The position numbers and the translations under genes were made by a program. From Brotaphodocola catenula (GTDB taxonomy: Bacteria; Bacillota; Clostridia; Lachnospirales; Lachnospiraceae): DNA of 46,471 bases. The stretch is from positions 1-46,471 of the forward strand of contig JAJEPU010000026.1 of NCBI GenBank assembly GCA_020686985.1. Direction: 5' to 3'. Below, piece after piece: positions 14,721-22,642 of the stretch. The notes under the pieces were generated by a model. That model worked only from the letters and a program-made list of their open reading frames with translations, was not told the origin of the DNA and ran no database searches. Numbering within the stretch: the first letter of the stretch is position 1; every line of letters begins with the position of its first letter.

Positions 14721-17453
14721 ATGAAAAAAAATTTTTTGCTTGATGATATAGCAAATAAAAATAAGAACTGTACAGGGTGTTCGGCGTGCTATAATATTTG
14801 TCCGATTGATGCATTGAACATGAAGGCAGATAAATTGGGCTTTTTATATCCAGATATTTCCGAAGAAAAATGTGTTCACTGTTGTTTATGTAGTCAGACA
14901 TGTCCAATGTTAAATGCAAGAATAGAGAGTGAGGATCAAACTCCGATTTGCTATGCAGTTCAGGGGGAAGATGAATTACGAAAAAAAAGTTCTTCTGCGG
15001 GAGTATTTTCATTATTAGCTAGTGAAATATTAAACTTAAATGGGATGGTAGCAGGTGCATGTATGGATGAAACATGTACAGTTCGCCATAAGATAATTAC
15101 CTCTTCGGAAAAACTTCAAGAGTTGCGAAAATCAAAGTATGTTCAGAGTGAAATTGGACTTATTTATCAGAACATTGAGAAAAGCTTAAAATCCCAACAG
15201 TATGTGTTGTTCAGCGGAACTCCATGTCAGGTCGCTGGATTAAAGTCATATTTAGGAAAAGATTACGAGAGATTATTTACAATTGATATTCTGTGTCATG
15301 GAGTACCATCTCAAAAAATGTTAAATGATTTTTTGAATGAAACAAAAAATGAATCTGCAGTAAATGTGGATTTTCGTGCTTCTCAGTTTGGCTGGAAGAA
15401 AAATTCAAAAAACATGTTAATTAAAAATAAAAATGAAGAAGAAAAAACTTGTTTATATCAGAATAATGAATATGAACAGGGATTTCACAACGGATTAATA
15501 TTAAGAGAATGTTGTTATGATTGTGAATTTGCCGAAATACCAAGGCAGGGAGATATAAGTCTTGGAGATTTTTGGGGGATTGGAGATCATGACAAAACAT
15601 TAGATGACGATATTGGCACGGGCGCTGTTTTGATTAATAGTAAAAAAGGAAAATGTTTATTCGAGCGAATTGAAAACTCTCTAAAAATGAAAAAGGAAGT
15701 TCCTATAGATTGGCTAAGAGATAATCGAATTCATGCAAAACGAGAAGGAAGTCCGTATCGAAAATACTTTAATTTTTTATATGAGAATGGAAAATTTACA
15801 GAATCTGTAAAAAAAGCACTTGCATATAAGTTTTCGATAGGAATTGTTGGACCATGGATGAATATCAATTGTGGAGGTGCATTGACTTACTTCGCTTTAT
15901 ATTCCACGCTGGTTGATATGGGTTATTTTCCGATTATGATTTCACAGCCGGAGGGATTGGTATGGGATCCTTCTCCAGAGTACTGCAGATATAAAGAAAT
16001 TCCGTATCCGGAATATGCGATTGCCCCGATAAAAAAAGGGTATGCACAGCAACGTCAGTTTAATAATTCTTGTGATACTTTTATTGTTGGATCAGACCAA
16101 TTATTTACGGGTGAAATGATGCGAATCCTGGATGGATATGCGGACTTAGAATGGGTTAATAACAATAAAAGGAAAATTGCATATGCCGCTTCATTTGCAA
16201 AGAAAAATTTTGACGGAACAGAAATGCAACGGGAACAACTTCAATATTTTTTGAAACGTTTTAATTCATTTTCTGTGCGAGAAGAGAGTGGTGTAAAATT
16301 AGCGGAAGAAGAATTGGGCATTCATGCTGAATGGGTGCTTGATCCAGTGTTTTTATGCGAAATGAAGCATTGGAATAAGCTGATACAAAATGGCAAGCAG
16401 AGAGTTTCAAAAACTCCATATGTTTTTGGATATGTTCTTGATCCTAACAGAAAAAAAGCAGATGTAATTAAGCAGGTGGCATCTGTATTGAATACAGAGT
16501 ATTATGCTGCATCGGATGTGTGGAACGAACCAGATACAATCGCACAAATGTGGGACATTCCTACATTGGATAAGATTGGAAATGAAGAATTACTAGCACA
16601 AATAAAAAATAGTGAATATGTGGTGACAGATTCGTTTCATGGTGTATGCTTTGCGATTATTTTTCATAAACCATTTTCAGTCATTATAAATAAAGAGCGA
16701 GGAGCCAGTCGCTTTTATTCAATTCTTAAATTACTGGGAATTGAAAATAGAATCATAGATTTGAAAAATGATTTAGACATTAAGACTTTTACGGAAATCA
16801 TTGATTATGAGAATGTAGAACTTAGACTTTATAAAGAAAAGGTAAGATGTATTTCATGGTTGAGAGACGCAATTGAACAGCCGATTGATAATAAAAAAAT
16901 TACAGATTATGAAATGGCTTGCAATTATTGCGATCGAACTCAACAAATTATTGAAAAAGATTTAAAGTGGAATATAGATTCTTTAAATGGAAGAGTAGAC
17001 TGGCTAATTGGTCATACTGATCAAGCAGATTCAGATCTGTTAAATACAGATTTGAAACAGTGGGAACAATTAGAAGATCATAGAAAACGTTTAGATGGTT
17101 TGGATATAGTAGCCAATAGCTACGATCAAAAAATAAATGTTTTAGATGTAACGGATCAAAAGCAATGGGAGCAGTTAGAAGATCATCGGAAACGCCTAGA
17201 CGGTTTAGACCTTATTGTAAATAAAGTTGGTGTAACGGATCAAAAACAGTGGGAACAATTAGAAGATCATAGAAAACGTCTGGATGGTTTAGATTCACAT
17301 CAGAATGAAGAAAAAATACTTATTCAGCAATTAATGTTGAGACAACAGGACTATGAAAATAGAATAAAAAATTTGGAAACATCTTTTTCGTTTAAAATTG
17401 GAAGAATAATTACGTATTTGCCAAGAAAACTGGTTAGCATTTTAAAAAGATAA
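14721..17453 (+). CDS. FrhB-type iron-sulfur domain fused to polysaccharide pyruvyltransferase with repeat-bearing coiled coil
   Basis: This is a 910-residue three-part protein. Residues 1-70 hold two 4Fe-4S motifs (Cys17, 20, 23, 27 and Cys51, 54, 57, 61). To about 350 it resembles the coenzyme F420 hydrogenase beta-subunit family found in polysaccharide clusters (SGTPCQVAGLKSYL, DILCHGVPSQKM, GDISLGDFWG). From about 370 to 710 is a polysaccharide pyruvyltransferase domain (GPWMNINCGGALTYFAL; SEYVVTDSFHGVCFAIIFHKPF). The rest is a predicted coiled coil with three copies of KQWEQLEDHRKRLDGLD at residues 779, 814 and 842, then a basic amphipathic end (KIGRIITYLPRKLVSILKR). The enzyme probably adds a pyruvate ketal to the glycan. 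GAGGAG lies two bases before the ATG. The repeats and tail suggest a chain-length role (see findings). Confidence 0.88.
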   Translation: MKKNFLLDDIANKNKNCTGCSACYNICPIDALNMKADKLGFLYPDISEEKCVHCCLCSQTCPMLNARIESEDQTPICYAVQGEDELRKKSSSAGVFSLLASEILNLNGMVAGACMDETCTVRHKIITSSEKLQELRKSKYVQSEIGLIYQNIEKSLKSQQYVLFSGTPCQVAGLKSYLGKDYERLFTIDILCHGVPSQKMLNDFLNETKNESAVNVDFRASQFGWKKNSKNMLIKNKNEEEKTCLYQNNEYEQGFHNGLILRECCYDCEFAEIPRQGDISLGDFWGIGDHDKTLDDDIGTGAVLINSKKGKCLFERIENSLKMKKEVPIDWLRDNRIHAKREGSPYRKYFNFLYENGKFTESVKKALAYKFSIGIVGPWMNINCGGALTYFALYSTLVDMGYFPIMISQPEGLVWDPSPEYCRYKEIPYPEYAIAPIKKGYAQQRQFNNSCDTFIVGSDQLFTGEMMRILDGYADLEWVNNNKRKIAYAASFAKKNFDGTEMQREQLQYFLKRFNSFSVREESGVKLAEEELGIHAEWVLDPVFLCEMKHWNKLIQNGKQRVSKTPYVFGYVLDPNRKKADVIKQVASVLNTEYYAASDVWNEPDTIAQMWDIPTLDKIGNEELLAQIKNSEYVVTDSFHGVCFAIIFHKPFSVIINKERGASRFYSILKLLGIENRIIDLKNDLDIKTFTEIIDYENVELRLYKEKVRCISWLRDAIEQPIDNKKITDYEMACNYCDRTQQIIEKDLKWNIDSLNGRVDWLIGHTDQADSDLLNTDLKQWEQLEDHRKRLDGLDIVANSYDQKINVLDVTDQKQWEQLEDHRKRLDGLDLIVNKVGVTDQKQWEQLEDHRKRLDGLDSHQNEEKILIQQLMLRQQDYENRIKNLETSFSFKIGRIITYLPRKLVSILKR
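17055..17294 (+). repeat. Three intragenic 51-base repeats in the pyruvyltransferase gene
   Basis: The copies lie at 17055-17105, 17160-17210 and 17244-17294. Each encodes the same 17 residues. Copies 1 and 3 are nearly identical in DNA; copy 2 carries several silent changes. Start-to-start distances are 105 and 84 bases, that is 35 and 28 codons, both multiples of the coiled-coil heptad. Copies 2 and 3 also share the preceding VTDQ codons. Confidence 0.9.
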
Positions 17454-17509
17454 TATAAACAGTATATATGAGCGGAGGGATTATAAAAATATTCAGAGAG
17501 GGTTGAATA

Positions 17510-17532
17510 GGATTAATACGAAGTATTAATCC
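17510..17532 (+). other. Tight hairpin just upstream of the LTA-synthase-like gene
   Basis: GGATTAATAC (17510-17519), loop GAA, GTATTAATCC (17523-17532): a perfect 10-bp stem ending nine bases before the ATG at 17542. No ribosome site is visible between stem and start. GAGAGGG lies at about 17495-17501, before the stem. There is no T-run, so a terminator is unlikely. Confidence 0.7.
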
Positions 17533-17541
17533 CAGAATAAT

Positions 17542-19338
17542 ATGAAAAAAGTATTACAGCGACAATATATTTATCTATTATGTGTGTTATTAATATCGTG
17601 GATTATATTTTTACAACTAGAAATCGGTGATGGGTATGAGAAAATAGAACAGATTTTCGAGATGGAAACGAAATATATGCTTCTTAATGTTATTACAATC
17701 TATATGCTGATTTTTTGGCTTGGTGTTATAAGCAATCATCTGGGAATTGTTTCTTTAATATGCAGTACTTTGTTTTCGTTTATTGCGATATTAAATTATC
17801 ATGTAATAGCGTATAGAGGGCTTCCATTAACTTTTTTAGATGTTTATAATGCGGGAATGGCTGCAGATATTGGAAGATCATATGCTGTTATGGTGAATGA
17901 GTTCACAATAAAGATATTTTTATTATTTATTGTAGAACTGGCAGTAGGAATATTTATTGCCATTCAGGAACGGAAGAATAAAATTTGTTGGCGTAAGATG
18001 TCTGTACGCAATATTGTTTTCTTTTTTGGAACAATTATATGTGTATATGCAGGGTATTTAGCAGTAAATCCTATTAAACCCAAAGTGACAATAGGATGGC
18101 TTTGGAGTGAGGCTTATCATAAGTATGGATATTTGGCATGTTCAATTGAAAATGGGAGCCAGATGAGTAATGTGGTAAAAGAGCCTAAAGAGTATGATGA
18201 AAGTATAATCGATAATATAACTGTTCCCAAAGAACAAGAAAAAGATGAATTAAATCCAGATATTATATTGATCTTGAATGAGACTTTTTGCGACTTAAAG
18301 GAAATTACAGATTTAAAGACCGATGTAGACTATTTAAAAAATATTCATCAAATGGAAAATTTGATTCAGGGGCAGGTGGTTGTTCCAGTTGCAGGAGGTG
18401 GAACAAACAAATCTGAATATGAGTTGCTTACAAGTAATTCTATGGAATTAATGAATACAAGTAGCACAGATCCATTTAATATTCTTAAATTAAAAAATGC
18501 GAACAGTGTTGTCAGCATTTTGAAACAAAAAGGTTATCAAACATTAGCGTCACATTCCGAACCAGGTACAAATTATTCGCGTTCAACTGCATATCCCAAT
18601 CTTGGATTTGACATTGTTCATTTTCAAGATGATTTTAATAAAGAGTACTATGGTGACCGATGGTATGCTACAGATGAGAGTTTATATAAGAGTTTAACGC
18701 AGTGGTATGAAACTATGGGTGAAAATCCGCGTTTCTTATATTTATTGACAGTACAAAATCATGGCGCTTGGGATATGAATCCGCCAGAACGGGATTTAGT
18801 CCATGTAATTGATGGTGTATCTGAAGACCAAAAAGAAAAAGTGAATGAGTATTTATCTTGTATTGCTATGTCGGATCAAGCTTTCAAAAATTTAACGGAT
18901 TACTATTCAAAGGTTAATAGACCGGTGATTATTTGTATGGTGGGAGATCATGCGCCGGCATTTGCATTAGAACTTATTGATAGTAAGTATAATGAAATGG
19001 AAGCGGCACGGAGGTTAAGAACAGTTCCTTTTTTGGTGTGGAGTAATTTTGAACTAAAAAATGCACAAGAAGAAATGATAAGTATGAATTATGTTGTGCC
19101 TACTATATTAAAATGGTCAGGCATTAATAATTTATCATATTATTACAACTATATGTTATCAATGAAGAAAAATCTTCCCATTGTTAGTAGTTACGATGCA
19201 TATATCGATGTAAATAATAATATTTATCGCTATGAAGAAGAATCTCCCTATACAAACTTAATAAATGGTTATTTATATATGGAGTATAATAATTTGGAAA
19301 AACCGAGAAGGCAGGAGTTGTTTGAAGTTACACAATAG
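17542..19338 (+). CDS. LTA-synthase-like phosphoglycerol transferase (sulfatase fold)
   Basis: This 598-residue membrane enzyme has about five N-terminal helices (10-180) followed by an extracytoplasmic alkaline-phosphatase/sulfatase domain. The LtaS metal and catalytic residues are in place: Glu247 (ILNETF), the nucleophile Thr288 (GGGTNKSEYE), and Asp469-His470 (VGDHAP). HSEPGTNYSRSTAYPNLGFD and TVQNHGAWDM are further family landmarks. Such enzymes transfer phosphoglycerol from phosphatidylglycerol. Inside a polysaccharide locus it more likely decorates the exported glycan than makes lipoteichoic acid. The start codon has no obvious ribosome site, and a strong hairpin stands just before it. 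Confidence 0.88.
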   Translation: MKKVLQRQYIYLLCVLLISWIIFLQLEIGDGYEKIEQIFEMETKYMLLNVITIYMLIFWLGVISNHLGIVSLICSTLFSFIAILNYHVIAYRGLPLTFLDVYNAGMAADIGRSYAVMVNEFTIKIFLLFIVELAVGIFIAIQERKNKICWRKMSVRNIVFFFGTIICVYAGYLAVNPIKPKVTIGWLWSEAYHKYGYLACSIENGSQMSNVVKEPKEYDESIIDNITVPKEQEKDELNPDIILILNETFCDLKEITDLKTDVDYLKNIHQMENLIQGQVVVPVAGGGTNKSEYELLTSNSMELMNTSSTDPFNILKLKNANSVVSILKQKGYQTLASHSEPGTNYSRSTAYPNLGFDIVHFQDDFNKEYYGDRWYATDESLYKSLTQWYETMGENPRFLYLLTVQNHGAWDMNPPERDLVHVIDGVSEDQKEKVNEYLSCIAMSDQAFKNLTDYYSKVNRPVIICMVGDHAPAFALELIDSKYNEMEAARRLRTVPFLVWSNFELKNAQEEMISMNYVVPTILKWSGINNLSYYYNYMLSMKKNLPIVSSYDAYIDVNNNIYRYEEESPYTNLINGYLYMEYNNLEKPRRQELFEVTQ

Positions 19339-19414
19339 TTTTATTATATATATCGATAAGGGTAAATGGAGATTAGCTTAGATAAGAAATATAGAAATAC
19401 AATTTTCTAAAGCA

Positions 19415-19540
19415 ATGAACAATGATGCTCCAAATGATGATGTAAGAATGATAACAAAAACTGGTTATTTAGTTATATCATTATTTGGGGCTTTTGTTGA
19501 TTTAAATATTGATAAAAAGGCGGTGGATGATGAACAATAA
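19415..19540 (+). CDS. Unrecognised 41-residue ORF, possibly a gene remnant
   Basis: A short frame running MNNDAPNDDVRMITKTGYL and on through a hydrophobic stretch (VISLFGAFVDL) ends by overlapping the start of the acyltransferase gene by 11 bases. It lacks a ribosome site. The 190 bases between the LTA-synthase-like gene and the acyltransferase hold nothing else. It reads more like protein than random AT-rich sequence and may be the C-terminal scrap of a deleted gene, but I do not recognise it. Confidence 0.2.
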   Translation: MNNDAPNDDVRMITKTGYLVISLFGAFVDLNIDKKAVDDEQ

Positions 19541-20582
19541 AGAAACCTATAATCGCATGCTATATATTGATATATTGAATGTGGTTTCGTGTTTAGCTGT
19601 TGTATTTTTACATACAAATGAAATGTTTTGGGCATTTAGTTATGAACCATATTGGATTTCTGCAAATATTATTGAATGTGTTTTTTATTATGCGGTACCG
19701 GTGTTTTTTATGATAACAGGAACAACTTTAATTGATTATAGAAAAAAATACAATACAAAAGAGTTTTTTTGTAAGCGAATTTCAAAAACAATTATACCAT
19801 TTTTAATATGGAGTATTATAGCCGTTTTTTATTACAAGATTATGAAAAAGACGAATCTCACTACAGATTCTTTAAATGCGATACTTGATGGAATTATTAA
19901 TACCAAATATGTTCCAATATACTGGTATTTTATTTCATTAATACCAGTATATTTAAGTATTCCTGTACTATCATTAATTCCTGATGAGCAAAAAAAGAGT
20001 GCTTATTTTTATATAGTTATTTTGACATTTGTTTTTAATTCGTTGATACCGTTAATTTCTGAAATTACTGGAAATAGATTTGTATCCAATCCAGGTTTAA
20101 GAATGCCTTTGGGAGGTGGGTATTTATTTTATGCTTTATTAGGATATTTATTGTCACATAGTGATCTAAAGAGATATAAAAAGTGGATTTATTTATTGGG
20201 AATAGTAGGTTTGACTATACATATTATAGGTACTTGGTATTTATCGTATAGAATAGGAGATATTGGTCGAACCTTTAAAGGCTATTTAAATGTGCCGTGT
20301 ATATTATATTCTATAGCAGTATTTACATTTTTTAAGGAAAGAGATTATGGAAAATGTAATTTTAAGATATTTAAATTTGTAAAATATTTTAGTGGTACAA
20401 CATTTGGAATTTATTTAATGCATTGGTTTATCCTCGATATTTTTAAGCAAGTGACAGGTGGAAGATTCTCAAAAATGTTGAGTTATCGTATTGTTGGAGC
20501 GATAATTATTTTTAGTATTTGTGGTATATTTATAAAAAATGTTCAAAAAAATAAAATTGTTAAGAAAATAATTTTCCCATAA
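19530..20582 (+). CDS. Acyltransferase family 3 membrane protein
   Basis: This is a roughly 350-residue membrane acyltransferase of the OatA/OafA sort (acyltransferase 3), with about ten hydrophobic helices. It opens with YIDILNVVSCLAVVFLHTNE, where the His of FLHTNE is the conserved active-site residue. AVPVFFMITGTTLIDY is the typical second helix. It would add acetyl or similar groups to the glycan at the membrane. Two adjacent ATGs (19527 and 19530) follow AAGGCGG; I use the second because its spacing is better. The DNA is very AT-rich, and this gene marks the right end of the AT-rich block. Confidence 0.87.
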   Translation: MNNKETYNRMLYIDILNVVSCLAVVFLHTNEMFWAFSYEPYWISANIIECVFYYAVPVFFMITGTTLIDYRKKYNTKEFFCKRISKTIIPFLIWSIIAVFYYKIMKKTNLTTDSLNAILDGIINTKYVPIYWYFISLIPVYLSIPVLSLIPDEQKKSAYFYIVILTFVFNSLIPLISEITGNRFVSNPGLRMPLGGGYLFYALLGYLLSHSDLKRYKKWIYLLGIVGLTIHIIGTWYLSYRIGDIGRTFKGYLNVPCILYSIAVFTFFKERDYGKCNFKIFKFVKYFSGTTFGIYLMHWFILDIFKQVTGGRFSKMLSYRIVGAIIIFSICGIFIKNVQKNKIVKKIIFP

Positions 20583-20595
20583 AGGAGATCCACTA

Positions 20596-20624
20596 TTGAC
20601 AACACCTGTTCTTTTTGGCATAGT
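20596..20624 (+). promoter_or_regulatory. Candidate glf promoter with overlapping dyad
   Basis: A consensus TTGACA (20596-20601) is 17 bases from CATAGT (20619-20624). The dyad CCACTAT (20590-20596) / ATAGTGG (20620-20626) overlaps both boxes, so it could be an operator or a weak RNA stem. It lies exactly where base composition returns to that of the flanks. Confidence 0.5.
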
Positions 20625-20666
20625 GGGAAGAAGTGATGAAATGTTTATTTTCAGGAGGAAAAAATC

Positions 20667-21761
20667 ATGTATGATTATCTGATAGTAGGAGCAGGTCTCT
20701 ACGGCGCTGTATTTGCCCGTGAAGCCGTGAAAAAGGGGAAAAAGGTGTTGGTTATCGACCGTAGACCAAACATCGCAGGAAACGTCTATACGGAGGAGAT
20801 TGAGGGCATTAATGTCCACAAGTATGGCGCACACATTTTTCACACCAACAACAAAAAAGTCTGGGACTATGTGAATCAGTTTGCAGAGTTCAACCGTTTC
20901 ACAAACTCTCCGGTTGCAAACTACAAGGGAGAGCTGTATTCCCTGCCATTTAACATGTACACGTTTAACAAGATGTGGGGAGTTGTGACTCCGGAAGAGG
21001 CATTTGCAAAGATTGAGGAGCAGAAGAAAACTGCCGGAATCACAGAGCCGAAGAACCTTGAGGAGCAGGCGATCAGCCTGGTTGGAACAGACATCTATGA
21101 GAAGCTCGTAAAGGGTTATACCGAAAAACAGTGGGGTCGTCCGTGTTCAGAGCTTCCGGCATTTATCATCAAGCGTCTGCCGGTTCGATTCACGTTCGAC
21201 AACAACTATTTCAACGCGCTCTATCAGGGAATTCCGATGGGTGGTTACACGAAGATGGTTGCCGGCATGCTCGATGGCATTGAGGTGAAGCTGGGCGTTG
21301 ATTATCTGGAAAATAAGGCAGAGTATGATGCGATGGCAGAGAAGGTAGTTTACACCGGAGCGATTGATGCTTATTTTGATTTCTGTCTGGGAACACTGGA
21401 ATATCGTTCTGTGCGCTTTGAGACAGAGGTTCTCGACAAGCCGAATTTCCAGGGAAATGCAGCTGTGAACTACACCGATGCAGAGACACCGTGGACGAGA
21501 ATCATTGAGCATAAATGGTTTGAGTTTGGCACTCAGCCGAAAACGGTTATCAGCCGTGAGTACAGCTCCGAGTGGAAACCGGGGGATGAGCCGTACTACC
21601 CGGTAAACGATGAGAAGAACGGTGCGATGTACGAGGAGTACCGCAAGCTGGCTGAGAAGGAGAACAAGATGATCTTCGGTGGTCGTCTCGGCGAGTACAA
21701 GTACTACGATATGGATAAGGTAATCGAGTCTGCACTGAACATGGCGGAGAAAGAGCTGTGA
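20667..21761 (+). CDS. glf: UDP-galactopyranose mutase
   Basis: Glf converts UDP-galactopyranose to UDP-galactofuranose using reduced FAD, supplying galactofuranose for surface glycans. The 364-residue protein has the FAD-binding Rossmann start YDYLIVGAGLYGAVFAREA, the RRPNIAGNVYTEE region, KYGAHIFHT (about 52-60), the substrate region FNMYTFNKMWG, and YTEKQWG with conserved Trp. AGGAGG precedes the ATG. Its GC content matches the flanks, unlike the preceding genes. It implies that the polysaccharide contains galactofuranose. No galactofuranosyltransferase can be singled out from the sequence. Confidence 0.96.
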   Translation: MYDYLIVGAGLYGAVFAREAVKKGKKVLVIDRRPNIAGNVYTEEIEGINVHKYGAHIFHTNNKKVWDYVNQFAEFNRFTNSPVANYKGELYSLPFNMYTFNKMWGVVTPEEAFAKIEEQKKTAGITEPKNLEEQAISLVGTDIYEKLVKGYTEKQWGRPCSELPAFIIKRLPVRFTFDNNYFNALYQGIPMGGYTKMVAGMLDGIEVKLGVDYLENKAEYDAMAEKVVYTGAIDAYFDFCLGTLEYRSVRFETEVLDKPNFQGNAAVNYTDAETPWTRIIEHKWFEFGTQPKTVISREYSSEWKPGDEPYYPVNDEKNGAMYEEYRKLAEKENKMIFGGRLGEYKYYDMDKVIESALNMAEKEL

Positions 21762-21863
21762 ATGGAAAATTGCCCTGTGGATGTGATTAGAATGAGACAG
21801 ATACATAGGACAAACGCGAAAAGGCGACAACAAAAGAAATAGAAGTAGATAAAAAACAGATAA

Positions 21864-21923
21864 AAAAACAGAGAGCTTCAAACGGACGAATCAAAATGTC
21901 GTCAATTGAGGCTCTCTGTTTTT
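21864..21923. terminator. Bidirectional terminator between glf and the XRE gene
   Basis: A 13-bp stem (21864-21876 with 21911-21923), with A and T runs on both sides and a small inner stem (GACGA/TCGTC), lies between the convergent glf and XRE genes. It can stop transcription from both sides. Confidence 0.85.
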
Positions 21924-21963
21924 CTGCTTCATGGAATCGTGAGTCGTGAATAAATGAATCAGG

Positions 21964-22197
21964 TCAGGCATCTAGTGAATCGAAAAGATCGGAGTCATAG
22001 AACTCCCGGATGGAAACTCCAAGTGCATCCGCGATCCGGTTGATATTGACGATACCGGGGTTACGGCTTCTTCCGCTGAGAATGTTTTTGTAGGTTGTCG
22101 GTGGCATTCCAGCGAGGAAAGCATTGCGATAAGCGCTGATTCCTTTTTGTGCACAGAGCTCTCGGATACGGCAGTTCGTGGCTTCACAGATATTCAT
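21964..22197 (-). CDS. Small XRE-family DNA-binding protein (copy 2)
   Basis: This 77-residue protein is little more than a Cro/cI-type helix-turn-helix. The recognition unit is around residues 25-50 (NAFLAGMPPTTYKNILSGRS), followed by NPGIVNINRIADALGVSIREFYD, typical of small Lachnospiraceae XRE proteins. GGGGG precedes the ATG. It is about three-quarters identical to its upstream neighbour (22229-22468) and was evidently made by tandem duplication. Both are probably transcribed from the promoter region near 22.5 kb. The target is unknown; the polysaccharide locus is the obvious candidate. Confidence 0.85.
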   Translation of the reverse strand: MNICEATNCRIRELCAQKGISAYRNAFLAGMPPTTYKNILSGRSRNPGIVNINRIADALGVSIREFYDSDLFDSLDA

Positions 22198-22228
22198 ACA
22201 GATATCCCCCTTTATTCATTTATATATA

Positions 22229-22468
22229 TCATTCATCCTGATCCAGATTGTCAAAGACATCGGAATTGTAGAATTCTCGAATGGAAACTCCGAGTGCATC
22301 TGCAATCTTGTTGATATTGACAATTCCGGGATTTTTGCTTTTTCCGTTCAGGATGCTTTTGTAAGTGGATGGGGGCATTCCTGCGAGAAATGCAGTTCGA
22401 TAAGCAGTCTGGTTCTTCTCTTTACATAGTTCCCGAATTCGGGTGCTGGTTGCTTCACAAATAGTCAT
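22229..22468 (-). CDS. Small XRE-family DNA-binding protein (copy 1)
   Basis: This is a 79-residue XRE protein (MTICEATSTRIRELC, AFLAGMPPSTYKSILNGKS, NPGIVNINKIADALGV). The frame is open for 32 codons further upstream, but the ATG at 22468 has AGGAG eight bases ahead and aligns exactly with the start of the paralog at 22197, so I use it. It ends 31 bases before that paralog. A dyad containing an 0A-box-like sequence lies 50-90 bases upstream. Confidence 0.86.
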   Translation of the reverse strand: MTICEATSTRIRELCKEKNQTAYRTAFLAGMPPSTYKSILNGKSKNPGIVNINKIADALGVSIREFYNSDVFDNLDQDE

Positions 22469-22518
22469 CCGTCGTCTCCTTTTTATGGTAATTTTAGGAT
22501 AAATTTCCATCTGAAAGG

Positions 22519-22555
22519 GTCGACATATCATCCTATTTTGCGATTTTATGTCGAA
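22519..22555. promoter_or_regulatory. Dyad upstream of the XRE pair, 0A-box-like
   Basis: TCGACATA (22520-22527) and TATGTCGA (22547-22554) are perfect 8-base arms 19 bases apart. The right arm reads TGTCGAA (22549-22555), the Spo0A box consensus; the left arm read leftward gives TGTCGAC (one mismatch). The XRE promoter should lie here, so this is a plausible operator, either for Spo0A-type proteins or for the XRE proteins themselves. Confidence 0.4.
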
Positions 22556-22581
22556 AAACTGCATAAATATTCTATAAAAAT

Positions 22582-22599
22582 GTCTTTGCTTGCAAAGAC
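22582..22599 (-). terminator. Possible terminator of the GT4 gene
   Basis: GTCTTTGC / GCAAAGAC, with two bases between the arms. Read leftward it is followed by A then TTTTT. It is placed between the GT4 stop and the XRE promoter region. The very tight loop means it would open to a shorter stem, or it may instead be a palindromic operator. Confidence 0.4.
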
Positions 22600-22642
22600 G
22601 CCTGCGAATACGCTGATTTTTGCCTGCCTATACTTATTATGC

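Noticed and set aside
17055-17294. CRISPR-like repeats
   Set aside because: Only three units with unequal spacers, all in frame and coding for the same peptide inside a long gene.
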